From Nannochloropsis salina CCMP1776 (taxonomy: Eukaryota > Sar > Eustigmatophyceae > Eustigmatales > Monodopsidaceae), in NCBI GenBank assembly GCA_004565275.1, contig SDOX01000017.1, positions 600,640 through 653,130 of the forward strand: a stretch of DNA of 52,491 nt, given 5' to 3'. The notes beneath the pieces were generated by a model. The model saw only the letters and a list, made by a program, of their open reading frames with translations. It did not search any database and was not told the DNA's origin. Position 1 is the first letter of the stretch, and each line of letters starts with the position of its first letter. The translations under genes were made by a program, and so were the position numbers. Shown here piece by piece: positions 9,046 to 20,408 of this stretch.

Positions 9046-10962
9046 TCACGCGGAGACCACGCCATCGTCGCCAGAGCCTCGCAATCCTCGTCCTTTGGCA
9101 ACCTTCCCGGCGGGACGCGCCCCTGCTTTACCCTGTGGGAGAATAGGCGCGAAGCGTTCCATGCCAGCATCTGCCATGGCCCCAAAGTGGAGATCCTTAA
9201 CAAAGGCTTTATCCTGGTACTTACCCATTGACTTGTCCTTCACGTAGGCAAACGCCACGGTATGTTCCTCCTCCTCCTCCCCCTCGATGAGAAGACTCTT
9301 GCTCAGCCAGCCCGAGTCCCCGGTCAGGGCATCCACAGGCTCGTTGTCCAAGAAGAAGTAGACAATGTCGTAGGTTTCCTCGGAAGAACTCCGCCACTTG
9401 AAATTCAGGACACCGCTGCCCTTCAGGTACAGCATAGCGACGTTGGTTTGCGCGTCGTGCGTGTTGCCGGAATGGATCTCGCCCCCATCCACCACCCACG
9501 TGTTTGCCCCACTGTCCGCGCCGGAGAACCATTCGCCGGGAAATGCCTTCCCAAAGTCCGCCACCGGCAGGGCGAAGGCCGTCAGTGCAATCGTCTGCTC
9601 GCCCACCTGCTTCCCTCCCTCGTTGATTTGCAGAGAGACCTCGGCGGAGGCGACCTCGGCGCGGGTGGACTTGTAAGAGACTGTCGCAGACTCCACGGCC
9701 CCCGATGCCGGCAAGGAAAGTTTAGATTCGTCGATGTTGAAATTTGAGGACGAGCCTTTGGCAAAGCCCAGGGTGAGGCCAAGGGCGTTGGAGGCCAACG
9801 AGCGGATGTGGACAGAGAAAGCCGCCACACGGTTCACGCCTGCAAAGAGGACGTTGACGGCACCCAGGCCCCGACCCGAGCCGGTGGCCACCTCCAAGAG
9901 CATCTTGGAGGCCAGCCAGTCCGCGTGGTACGAGACGCGCGTGTAGACTCCGGGTACCTTGGCGCGCGCGCACCCGACGCCCCATGAGACCACACCGAAG
10001 AGGTAGGTTTTACCATTCACCGTGGCGGTCAACGGCCCTCCGCTGTCCCCTTGGCAAGAATCCAAGCCCCCGCGGTCTACACCTGCGCAGACTTCTTCGT
10101 CAAGAATCGAATCCTTTGCGGTGACCGCACGGTACTCTTCGTTACACTTGGCATTGGCGACAACAGGCAGGGTGACTGCCCGCAGCACGTCCGTCCCTGA
10201 GCCTTGGACCGGAAGGCCGCCCTTGACCGAATCAACTTTTTGGCTCCGTTCTTCTGTCAGGCCCCAACCGAGCACTGTAACCAGCTGCCCTTCATTGACC
10301 ATCTTCGCCTTAGTGGGAGGAATGAGGGGCAAGGTAGGGATGTCAGAGGACACAGCACGCTCCAGGCGCAGGATGGCGATGTCTCCTTGCATTGTCTGTG
10401 GGTCGTATTCCGGGTGCATGAATGCCTCTACGACTTTAATCATGTCTCCCGAGGACGCGTCGGAGAGTTGGTAGCGCCCGACCACCGCTGACATGTCATA
10501 CCCGGCTGCGACACAATGGGCAGCCGTCACAACAAACTTGGGAGAAATCAGAGTCCCTCCGCAAAATTGGAAGAGACGGCCCTAAAGAGAGCGGATTTGA
10601 TGTGGAATGGAAACATGATAAGGAAGAAAGGAAAAATATGTATCTTAACCAAAGCAGAGAGAGGCGCTGACGGCAAACAGCTTGCAAAGTGACGATATCT
10701 GTCACGCGTTACTTACGTGGGTATCTGTCACCAACGCTACAGTCCACTTGGAGTCTGAACGATCTGCAAGTCCACCACCCACAATAAACGACGGGGCGTG
10801 AAATGGCGTCTGAGCAATGGGACGAAGGGGCAGCATTGGCCCTTGAGGCGCTTGCGCTTTGAGATCCTCAGCGGTGGGTGCAGAGGACGCAAAATTGTCG
10901 CCCAAAAAGGCTCCAAAGGCCACCATAAGCATAATTACAGAAGAGGCTTGGGTGAAACGCAT
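9046..10962 (-). CDS. Secreted trypsin-like serine protease with C-terminal beta domains (copy 1)
   Basis: Two exons: 10962-10717 and 10581-9046, with a 135-bp GTAAGT...TTTAG intron in phase 0, giving 593 residues. The N-terminus is a signal peptide (SVIMLMVAFGAFLG). A propeptide follows, then the zymogen cleavage site before IVGG. The S1-family triad is present: His104 in TAAHC, Asp149 in GDIAIL and Ser262 in GDSGGP, with GWGL and the final GVYTRVS also visible. The specificity-pocket position before Ser is Asp (LDSCQGDS), predicting cleavage after Lys/Arg. About 300 further residues form two beta-rich parts. The first is Ig-like. The second, with GVLNFKWRSSSEE, an acidic stretch and HTVAFAYVKD, resembles the MAM/lectin-like sandwich found after the protease in some bacterial trypsins. 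The protein is probably extracellular or vacuolar. The paralogue at 38149-40369 shares the whole architecture. An in-frame GTAAGT near the end was judged coding by comparison with that paralogue. Confidence 0.92.
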
Positions 10963-12737
10963 GGTTGAAACCTATTGTAGCTGTTGCTTGTAGTTGCTGC
11001 AAGAATCGTGCGCATGAAAACGTCGTATAAAGGGTAGTGAGACATGTGTGTCAAAGTGTTGCTTTTGGTGGTCACCAACATGCAGCACACTCGAAATACT
11101 ATAACAGCTGCGTTGTAGAGTGTCACAAGCAAGTGCATGTCCGATTGTTCTTTGCCGGGTGGAAAGTGTGAAGGGAATGCGCTATTCAACAGCATAATCG
11201 TGTTCAGCTTCAACACGACGAAGAAACAGAAATGGACTGTACAAGGTCATTTTATTCTTCGCAAAGCATTGACACATTGCATTTGAAAAATAATGCGTAT
11301 GAACTGCTTTATGACATAAAAAGAACACCACTCGTTGAGGAACAGCGCTTCGAAAGACGCGAAACGTCGTCGCCAATGCGCGTAACGGTCTGCAACGGCC
11401 CGCAACGGGCGGCCGTTGCAGACCGTTTCACCAAGTACTTTAATTTTTCAAATCGATTCTTCTCAGCATTCGTTTTCCATCACTCGTTAATACAACCAAT
11501 TGACAGAGATTTTTTTGCTTCAAGTATCATTCACTCCACTTTCTTCCAGAAGTCGATCAATTCGCGTCCAATTTTAAAAGGTGATGAAGCCGTACGCATT
11601 TTCAAATTATTGTGAGTTCGTGCCTCATTTCACACTGTTTTCGTTAGAATTACGACACTGTTTACCATTCAGCTGCGAAGCACAATCGCTTCTAATCACT
11701 CAAAATCGTCTGGCTGCTATCTAGTCAAAAGAAGGTACAATCCAGGGATCCTGCCCTCACCATTCAATTAAAGCATGAATTAGTACTTGGATGTGCGTGC
11801 TCCTTTTCTCAGGTTGCTAGCAAGTAGTACAAATTGTTGCTTCAGGCAATGCGGCTATGAAAAACCCGTGAGGGTTACACGTGCGAACGTTGACGAATGT
11901 AGTCGATTCGACAAAATAAATGTAAGATACCCTTATAGATACTCACAAACATTGAACGAGAAGAAAAATATTGCATTAACTTGTTAGCCTAACATGACAC
12001 GCATAAAGTGAAGTGACGCAAAATTCATGGCAGGGCCTTGATAGACTCAACTATCAATGCGTAAACCTGCTAAGCATCAATACACGGCCTCGAAAGGATA
12101 TAAAGTTGTGCAGTTAGAAAAACATTTTTTGTGAATAGTGACATTCACTTTCACCAAGCAATCCATAATCTATACTTCTTTGTATCTCAATTGGATATGT
12201 AAGGTATCGAGACATGAACAGCTCGACGGCATGAAAACTACTGAAAAAAAATTGTGTTAAGGATGAAGTGGGTGAAGAAAGCAGCACATGGACTGCGTAT
12301 AGTCGTTCATTGCCGTTTTGACATAAATGCTGCTTGGCTTTTGTAAGTCCATGGGTGGCAACCGAGGATGCAACCTTCAGAACATGCAACATGCATTACC
12401 ACCCACAACTTCTCCAAGGACCTGTCCAGTTTTTCATTCAATCAGTAGTCCCTACCAACATGGATACGTACTCGCACGATAAGACCGAGCATCGAGGGCA
12501 GTCCACAGATGGATATACATAGCTATGCATTGCGTATTTGCTCCAAACTTATGCAGGTCATTTTGCGGACTCACAACATACCCGGAAGAAGTCCTTCAGT
12601 CTACCCACCCGCAGTGCTACCGCCCCATCCCCTCTTTTCTAGATGGACATACCCCACCTTTAGATGTCATTTTGACAGACAAACTCAAGAATTAATTCCA
12701 AACTGCGTAAATATTCACTCTCAAGTGGACAGGTTCC
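10963..12737. other. AT-richer divergent intergenic region
   Basis: About 1.8 kb lie between the starts of the protease gene (-) and the USP22-like gene (+). The base composition is visibly richer in A/T than in the genes. It contains a 17-bp perfect inverted repeat (annotated separately) and several open frames of 60-127 codons with no recognisable similarity. It presumably holds the two promoters. Confidence 0.5.
11384..11427. repeat. 17-bp perfect inverted repeat with 10-nt loop
   Basis: The left arm 11384-11400 (AACGGTCTGCAACGGCC) is the exact reverse complement of the right arm 11411-11427, and the loop reads CGCAACGGGC. The element is GC-rich in an AT-rich surrounding. It would form a very stable hairpin or cruciform. 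It is not followed by a T run as a terminator would be. Confidence 0.9.
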
Positions 12738-15700
12738 ATGGTGAATGTGGAAATATCTTGCACGTGTCCGCACCTGGATGTAGGCAAATTATCAAAACCG
12801 GCAGCATCATCATCTCCTCCATCAGCCACTTTTACTGCCCCTACATCTTCTCCTTCCGCTTCACCCACGGGCTCTCGTCCTTTTAAACGGAAGCCAGTGG
12901 AGTCAATTACATCAGTGCGTACTCAAGCGTTGGCAAATTACCATCGATTTCTGCAAAATGAAGAGCAAAACATGCAAAGAGCAGCATCCACAGGCATTAT
13001 CAACGATGGAAGAGGAAGCTTGAACGCCCGAATCGAAAGTGCTGCGATAACAACGGCACATTTCTCTCGGTAAGAAGACGCATTTTAAACCCTCAAAGTT
13101 CTCCTTCGCTCCTCTAATGCGTTAAAGATTCGTGATATAGGTATTTTTTCGACCAAACTTCCTTCCCTGCATTCTCCTTGAGTGCTTCGATCTTTCTAAA
13201 ATCAGATGGAAGAGTAAAGCCTTGAAAAAAGCATACTGATGGATGTAGTAGTTGATCAGCTAATAGAATTTGACATGTCAATACAATGTAATGTACCTGA
13301 AGAAAAAGGGGCCGTCCGAAAGACTTCCCACAAAGACGATTAGGAACTTCCCGATCCGTTAGACATCCATAAATGACAAACATATCTCCTACGCAGCCCC
13401 TTATTTTGTAAAAAAGAAAAATGCTCATCGTTTTGAAAGTGCTCCATATTCTGGCAATACCCCACGAACAGGTCGGCGCAGAGCACGATTGCCGAGACAT
13501 TGGTCATGTGTCACGGCTGCCAACACCGATCCCCCTCCTTTATCACCGATGACGCTAGATGCAAGGATCGCTGTGATAGAGCTGCACGTGGCCCCGGGAT
13601 CAGAAGGAAGGAAAGCAGTGTGGTCGACTGGGTGATGAAGGAAAGGGAAGACATGCTGTATTGCCTGCAGTGCGGCTACAGAGCATGTCGCAGGTATCAG
13701 CATATCGAAAAGCATTTCTTGGTCACGAACCATTTTCTCGGGGTTGCGCCCTACGCTCCAGGAGGAATGGAAGGAGGGGATGGAGGCGGGGGAATTTTCT
13801 GCTTTCTATGCGGTGACTACGTCTACGACGTGGAGTTTGATCTGACAAGGCTTATGTGGGCCCAAGCCCGTTCCAGCGATTCCCGCAGCCTCCTCCGCCG
13901 ACCACCCTCCCTCCGTCCCTCCCTCTTCACCTGGCCTCTCCTTGCACAGCCCTGCCTTGTTCGACATGCCACGCATGGCCTCCGTGGTTTCTACAATCTG
14001 GGTAGCACTTGCTTTATGAGCTGTATCCTCCAGGCACTGCTTCACAACCCCGTCCTAAAAGACTTCTTCCTCCGCCGCAGCCACTCCCTTGCCACATGCC
14101 CGAAAGCGCAAGGGTCTCGAAAAGCCGCTACCTTGGTCTGGGAAGGAGACACTGCCGGCGGAGGAAAAGAGGGGGGGCAGGTGGGCGCACGCACCTTGGA
14201 GGAGCCGTGCGCGGTCCACTGGCGCGACCAAGGCGAGCGGTCAAACGGAGAGCGTCCTGGCCCTACGTCCTCCTCCTTTGTGACCGCACCGTGCCTGGCC
14301 TGCGAACTCCAAGAGCTCTTCCTGCTCGTCTTTTGTCGGGAGCCCACCATGCCTCCACCGGTTCTACTGGCCCGGCCTGACACCGTCCCTGCGTCTTCTG
14401 CCGACACCAACCACCAGCACCACCCGCAAGCCGTGCGTGAACAGTACAAGAAATCCCTGGTTGCCGCCGCCGCCACGGCCGCAGCGGTTGCACTCACGCC
14501 CCCTTCGGAGCCCCTGGTCCCCCACCGACTCATGCAAGCCATGTGGTCCCTAATGTCCGCCGAACACTTGGCGGGCTACGAGCAACAGGACGCCCATGAA
14601 TTCTTGATCGCCCTTCTCGACGCGTTGCACAACGACCTAGCCCTTCCTCCCTCCCGCCCTCCCACCCACACATCCCCGTCTTCCCGCCATACGCCGGCGA
14701 TAGTCCACGCGTTGCGGAAAGAAGATGTCGTCTGGACATGTAGGACTTCACCGATGAACGACAAATTGAATCCGAAAGAAAGTTTCAGCAGGGGGGATGA
14801 AAGGGAGCCATGCAAGAAAGAGGGAAAGGAAGACGCGAGGAGGGAAAAGGTCATTCCAGCGGGCCTGATTCACAGCGCATTCAGGGGCACATTGCGTTCG
14901 GACGTTGTGTGTGCGAGTTGCCAGGCTGTTTCAACGGTTTACGAGCCATTTCTGGACCTATCCTTGCCGTTGGAAAAGATGGCGGGTCCCCAGAGCCCGG
15001 CGGCAACACGAGACGCACGAGAGGAAAGCGGAGCGATGAAAGGCCACGAAGACACCAGGGGAGAAATGGGGAATGGGAGCTCTGGGCGCGGAGAAGGAGG
15101 ACTGCGGGGGAACGGAGGTCTCTCGGTGGCGGCGGTGGGAAATTACCCTTCTCCCGCCGCAGGCACGACGCCGAAGAGTCGGGCAGGACGATGCGATGGA
15201 GGCGACGGGCTACGTATGGGGGACCATGTCGGGGGGGGGGGTGGCGGCCTGTTACGAGCCGGGAGTGCACAAGGCGAAAAGGTGGACGAGACAGGAGACG
15301 TCTCCAAGGACAAGGGTTTGGAGAACCCAGGGGAGAACCAAGAACCCCTGACGGGGTGCGCTGAAATACCGTCGGCCTCTCCTTCCTCCTCTTCCCCTCC
15401 TTCCGGCACTATCTCGAGCTCACACACTCCCCCTGCCGCTTCTCCTTCCTCACTGCCCTCTTCAGAAGGTCTTGACACCTCCTCCACCTCCCTCCCCCGC
15501 CCCGTCCGCCGTCCGTCTCTCCGTCCTCTTACTCCTCCCCCTTCTGTGCTTGATGAACTTACCCTCTCCCACTGCCTGGATGCCTACACGTCGCTTGAGA
15601 CGCTCTCTTGTCCATACAAATGCGCATCCTGCGGCGCAACTTCCTCATCCTGCTCCAAGCAATTGACATTACACCGGCTGCCCAACGTTTTCATCTTTCA

Positions 15701-16220
15701 TATGAAACGCTTTGACGCCTTCTCCGCCCGCAAAATTGAGAAGTTCGTCCGGTACCCGCCCAAAGGTCTGAATATGGGCCCTTACATGCGCGCGTGGCGC
15801 AACGCGGAAATGAGGCGGGGGGGGACAACGGCGAAAAGGAAGGAAGAAAGTTTGGGGAATGGAAATGGTGGCGAAAGGTGTGAAAAACGGGCTCGAGGAG
15901 GGGACGGCTCCCCTCAAACGGAATGGTCTCATGGACGAAGGGAGGGCAAGAACGGCGGATCCGTGAGCCCTGAGATTCCCTATGACCTGTTTGCAGTCGT
16001 AGAGCACATGGGGGCCTCCCTTCAGCAAGGGCACTACAAAGCATTCGTACAGGAAGGGACAGAGGGAGAGAAGGAAGGAGGGAGGGAGGGAGGGCGGGCA
16101 CCGGCCTGGTACGTTTGCAACGATACTTGGGTGCAGGCGGTGACCATGGAAAAGGTCTTGAACGCGCAAGCTTATCTCCTGTTTTACATCCGACGGGGTT
16201 GGAACCCAAAGGCAGGCTGA
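12738..16220 (+). CDS. USP22: USP22/Ubp8-type ubiquitin-specific protease (SAGA deubiquitinase)
   Basis: Two exons, 12738-13069 and 13472-16220, keep a common frame (CG|G) and give 1026 residues. The N-terminal ZnF-UBP domain begins with CTCPHLD in exon 1 and continues in exon 2 with MCHGC, LYCLQCG, a HIEKHFLVTNH block and IFCFLCGDYVYD, the pattern of USP22 and yeast Ubp8. The catalytic domain has its Cys box FYNLGSTCFMSCILQALL (Cys about 291), the QQDAHEFL box, zinc-binding CXXC pairs (VVCASCQ, YKCASCG), HMKRFD, and the His box LQQGHYKAF (His about 965) followed by WYVCNDTWV and YLLFYIRR. Ser/Gly/Pro-rich inserts about 150-250 residues long lie inside the catalytic domain. They make the protein roughly twice the usual 525 residues. 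USP22/Ubp8 removes ubiquitin from histone H2B within the SAGA coactivator, so a nuclear role is inferred. The exon-2 acceptor is the best phase-compatible one; a short extra exon is possible. Confidence 0.9.
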
Positions 16221-16782
16221 AGGGCTCGAAGGGATACGGAAAGGATAGATCGAGAGGGTGTGCTATGTTTAAGATGACAAAGTTGTCGGGTCCGGGCGAT
16301 GCAGGAACGAAAGGTGTGTGCTTCTTTCGGTGATCTTTTGTGAGGGTGGAATGAGGATGGAGGGGGTCGTGTAGCTGAAGAAGTTTACCATATTCGACCA
16401 AGCTGATGTCACTATAGTGAGTGTCTAAAATAGTGTGAAACGTTCGACGGGCTAGATGTTACGTAAGGGTAGGAGCTGCAAATGGAAGTGAATAGGATTA
16501 CTCTAGGGTCTGTTGGGAAAACGAAGTTCAATCGAATCGTCGGTAAAAGATGTTTGCATGCTTAGTATGTTACTTTCCTGATACTTTCCGCCGAACACAA
16601 ATAATGCGTTTCATGGCAGCACATTCAACACTAAAGCCTGGCAATCATCCAACTGAAGCCATCGCATCCTCTCCAGGCAGCTGTCCACACGCATTCCCTT
16701 AGGCATTTTGCTGTACAAATTTCGTCTCCCCAGAAAATTAAACTTTGCAGCTTGATTGTCTGTCGCTTCCTCTCCCATTTTT
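16221..16782. other. Convergent intergenic region
   Basis: This lies between the USP22-like stop (+) and the RPB12 stop (-). It is AT-richer, with no open frame I can support. The two 3' UTRs must lie here. Confidence 0.4.
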
Positions 16783-17298
16783 CTATCGGGCTTCAAATTG
16801 CACCACGCGCTTCGTCCGCATTTTGTACATAATCCTATGGTTGCACTGCCGGCAACGAATTGGATCCTTGTTTTTTATCACGTTCTGGGCACCACAGTCT
16901 GTATTATCCGAGTTTAGAGGCAGATAAGAGGGCGACGTGTTGAATGTGCGATACTTACAGTCCGAGGAGTCAGCCACTGGAGTATACTTTGCTCTCAGGC
17001 GTCAGTGACGTACAAGTCACTCAAGCTCTAACGTACAGAGCTCCAGTCTCAGAGTTGAGTGTTGCAGACAACAGGAACTGCGAAGAACCATCTTAAAGTA
17101 TCCCTTCTCGATGTGATCCAATCATCCTCACATGACCAATACAATCAATGCGTCCCACTTACCTCCGCATAAATAAGTCACGCCGCTTAGCTCCCGCGCC
17201 ATGGCCCCGCCAATGCCGGTAGTCCCTCCTTCACCAACGCCTCCACCTGCCCCGGAGCCATAATGGCCGTAAGGTCCACCGCCTGCGCCCGACATCAT
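16783..17298 (-). CDS. RPB12: RNA polymerase subunit RPB12 (RPABC4), two exons
   Basis: Exon 1 is 17298-17163 and exon 2 is 16898-16783, joined across a 264-bp GTAAGT...ATACAG intron in phase 1, giving 83 residues. The C-terminal half is unmistakable: [18 protein letters not shown], then [18 protein letters not shown] and the stop. The zinc site is CX2C (Cys44, Cys47) and CX2C (Cys61, Cys64). The intron falls exactly between the first two cysteines (YLCG|DCG). RPB12 is a small zinc-binding subunit shared by RNA polymerases I, II and III that sits at the RPB2/RPB3 assembly platform. The first 35 residues form a Gly-rich extension that is longer than usual. Two adjacent ATGs (17298, 17295) could serve as start. 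Each exon alone is too short to look like a gene, so it is easily missed. Confidence 0.93.
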
Positions 17299-17479
17299 AT
17301 GCAGTTTACAGAGCTTGACAGGTGATTGCACGAGTGAAAGACGTCTATCTTGGATGACGGTAGGAAGAAAATAATATGTAAGCACCAGCAAGTGTGATGG
17401 ATTTCAAGTATGCACGTGTTAAGAGAGCATAGATGCATGAGGACACGCATAGAAGATAGTGTGGGGTGCCTGGCTGCAA

Positions 17480-18385
17480 TCATAGCATCTCCGTACCCCT
17501 CTGACAGAAAGAGGTGGTCATCGTCACCCGCGACCCTCCCAACCCGAATGAACCACACATCACGAGGGAAACGCCCAAAGACAAGGTGATATCCACCTCA
17601 TGCTGCGAACAAGGTCCTTTCGTGACTCTTTCTGGGGTATCTATCTGGAAGACTCCTGACAGACTGAACGGACTTTTGCCTCACGGAAACATTTGACCGT
17701 CCTCGGACGCCGCAAGCCGGACGTTGCCTCGACACCACTAAATATGGGCCAGTCCCGCAGAGGAACTTTGAATTTGCATGCGATGCCTTTATCCCGCTTC
17801 GATGGCATCGGGTTGCCAAAAACTGTTGAAATGGTTGTTTTTGCTTCAAACCTGGTCAGTCTTGCCGGATATGATACTGACTATGATACAACCCCCGAAC
17901 AGGCAGAATATAGGGCTGCTGAATAATAGCCGATGGGAATGTGCTGATGATAAAGTTGTACATGGATCACTGTCCCGTTGATTGTTTAAGGCGTGTACTG
18001 CCTTGATTGATGACTCAATGGAGAGAGAAAATTGTGTCAAAAAATATCAAGTATTGAGGCAGCCAAACCTTGCCAAATCATCTGCTACTACTCAAAGCTG
18101 AAAAGTAAAACATACACAATTTACGATTCAAAACATTGATGAAGATGAAATGATACATGATGAATGAGCTTGAAATCAAGTTCTGACGAGCATTTCCACT
18201 TGTGCCTTTCCCTACGTGGATAATGTCCGCACAAGCATAAATTGTGCTTCCCCATGGCTTACCGTGGAGGGGAGCGCGCGTCACCATCCAGGAGCAAGAA
18301 CGAAGCGGTTGGCCTCATAGTCGCTTAAAATGTCGAGTGCGTAACAGGAATATGAAAGACTGATATGGAGAGTTTCGTCGGAGGC
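17480..18385 (-). CDS. Possible fragments of a multi-exon gene, unknown
   Basis: Two protein-like stretches on the minus strand can be joined in phase. The first, 18385-18285, follows an AAAAG acceptor and reads ASDETLHISLSYSCYALDIL at its start, ending at a GTGACG donor. The second, 17672-17480, begins after AAAAG, reads PFSLSGVFQIDTPERV near its start, and ends at a TGA. The intervening 612 bp would be an intron. Neither stretch matches a family I know, no start exon was identified, and the surroundings are AT-rich. The gene may be a real secreted-type protein with beta-rich composition, a decayed gene, or chance. It lies directly upstream of RPB12 and beside the duplicated secreted-protein genes. 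Confidence 0.22.
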
Positions 18386-18907
18386 CTTTTATGTTGTAGT
18401 TGCTGATCCTGTAGGAGTTCTTTGGATTGATTAGTAGTAGTCATCAAGGAAAGTTGAGGCTGCTCATGATTTCGAGCTTGTGAGCTATACTTCCTTTATT
18501 TTCCTTTTCTTCTTTCTGCCTTTTTCTTCGTTTCTTGGTTGTTAATTCGCCAACGTGCCCTGGACAAGCATCCACGCGTTTCCCAGAGATAAATATTGAC
18601 GAGGCGTATAGGACTCCAAAAGACTTGCCTGTGAATACCTATCTTTTGACCATCCACAATTGGAAAACGTAAAAGTTCGCACAATATGCAGTTGGGTCGA
18701 AAATTGCTGCGTGATTTCTCAATAACATAGGTTGTCCATGAAGGTTTGTTCGATAAGTGAAAACATATGATGAAGATGCTTATATCGAAATTATAATATC
18801 ATTACTTGTATAAATCTCCTCTTTTTTCTTTCAGTTCCCAGGCAAGCGATCAGATAAAACCTCCAACAGTTGCTACAAATACTAGCGTGAGGATGTATAT
18901 TCGGCCT
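18386..18907. other. AT-rich DNA left of the duplication
   Basis: No supportable gene is visible. Short open frames occur on the minus strand (for example near 18500-18680) without recognisable similarity. The duplicated block begins abruptly at 18908, and the sequence to its left is not found at the left of the second copy. Confidence 0.3.
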
Positions 18908-19366
18908 TCAACAACCTTGGCTTGCAGTGTCAAAGATCAAAAATACATTTGAAATCGTTGATTCGCATGACAATTTGATGTACACAAAGCGAGAAGGAGA
19001 TCACTACAATACTGCAATCATAAATGAAAGGAAACCAACGACTCGCAATTGCAACATGGAAGTGACTATGAGGCCAGTCTCTCTTCTCTTTAGACTTCAT
19101 TGTTTTTGAGAGCAAGGGATGACATCCACGAACACAAGACACGACAATACTTGTCAGCTGCTTTTCGATGTGGACTTTCCGTATCATTATCTCAACACAT
19201 ATTGAGGTAAGCCCATTTGCCACATATTACGAGGATTATGTATAGGGCTAACAAGTAGTTGCACCCTAGACACAGACATCGTGACGCACACATTCGAACA
19301 TATATCAAGAACACACTGCACCTTCACAACCGTGTTGAAGGAGGCTTAGCTCTGCGAGCGAGGGAT

Positions 19367-20408
19367 CTACCTGACGTAGATGTATCCCTCTTCGAGGATG
19401 ACAAAATCGGCTCCCACCAATTCCACAGCGAGCCCAAAAGGAATGTAGGTGCCAGAAGGAATACCCTTTCCAATGCGAATCTTCGAGGTGATTTTGTACT
19501 GCTTACTCAACACCAGACCATCCAGCGGCATCGGCAAGAAGGAGGTGCCCGTTCCAGTACCGTTGGCAAAAATCCTAATTGAGCGTCGAAAAAAGAAGAA
19601 ATAAGACAATCAGGAGATCAATGACTATGACTTGGAGTCCATCGAAACACAAGCTTCGACTTTTCCACCACAACTCACTTGGGCCGCCAGGTATTGGGGG
19701 AGATGCGAGTTTTCCGCAGAGTGACATCAACGTCGCCCGCGAACTTGCTCGTTTTGTTCTTGGCCGTGTGGTTCTTCGAAGTGAAGGAACTTACTAGGGG
19801 CTCTACCGTGATCTGGCCATAGTGTTACGGTAGGAGAGAAGGTTAGACCCAGGCATGCCTCGATGTATACCATATACTGCTAGCATGATGTAATGGCTAG
19901 AGATCATTACAAGCAACAAGCTAGTGACCGTAATCGCGTATGAATGCGCACAGCCACACCACCCGTGTCCAGGATGCTTCGCAGACGTACCCCATAGAGC
20001 GCCTCCGTCACCGTATCTGGGAGTTCCGAGATGAGGAAAGAGGTCGTGATGGTAGCTTGACGACCGGCTTTGACGGAGAGTGACTTCACGCAAACACTAC
20101 CAGTGTATTCTTGCGCCGCAGCATTGGACTGTGGACGTGAAAATCAGATGAAAGAAGGCAACGAGTAGACAAGACCTACATGAGAATATCGATCATCCCT
20201 ACCAATACAGTAGCAGCAGCACTGCAACAGCATGCAATATCAACCCATGCTTACTGAGGAAGACATATGGCTCATTTTCGTCATACTTCCAATTTCCCTA
20301 CGTGGTCTTTATCAGCAAATAGCTCAAACATGTATGCTTTCATCGTTCCTAATCTAATCTTACCAGCAGTGTAGCCACCGCTACAAGCAGGGACGAGAAG
20401 ACTTTCAT
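19367..20408 (-). CDS. Small secreted protein of unknown function, copy 1
   Basis: Four exons, 20408-20364, 20128-19991, 19800-19679 and 19574-19367, splice in consistent phase with GT/AG ends (GTAAGA...CCACAG, GTACGT...GTAGAG, GTGAGT...AATTAG) and give 170 residues. Exon 1 is a signal peptide, MKVFSSLLVAVATLL, continued as SNAAAQEY where cleavage is likely. The mature part has one cysteine and alternating hydrophobic strands (VKSLSVKAGRQATITTSF; KFAGDVDVTLRK; YKITSKIRIGKGIPSGTYIP; VELVGADFVILEEGYIYV). The pattern suggests an all-beta sandwich. The K-x-Y-x-I...I-P-x-G-x-Y segment recalls ML (NPC2-like) lipid-binding domains, but the expected disulphide cysteines are missing, so I do not assign that family. 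Secretion or vacuolar location is inferred. An identical gene lies 3118 bp downstream. The exon model is my reading and lacks transcript support. Confidence 0.6.

Noticed and set aside
11232-11615. 127-codon + strand frame in the AT-rich spacer
   Set aside because: It runs straight through the perfect inverted repeat, has mixed unbiased codons unlike neighbouring genes, and shows no recognisable domain.
12738-13069. Exon 1 of the USP22-like gene considered as a separate small gene
   Set aside because: It ends at a good GTAAGA donor and contributes the first zinc-binding residues (CTCPHLD) that the ZnF-UBP domain downstream lacks.
20255-20297. Possible extra exon of the secreted-protein gene (GTAG ... 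GTAAGC)
   Set aside because: It is bounded by splice-like sites but cannot be joined in phase to the following exon. Direct splicing of 20364 to 20128 keeps the frame and gives a normal signal peptide.
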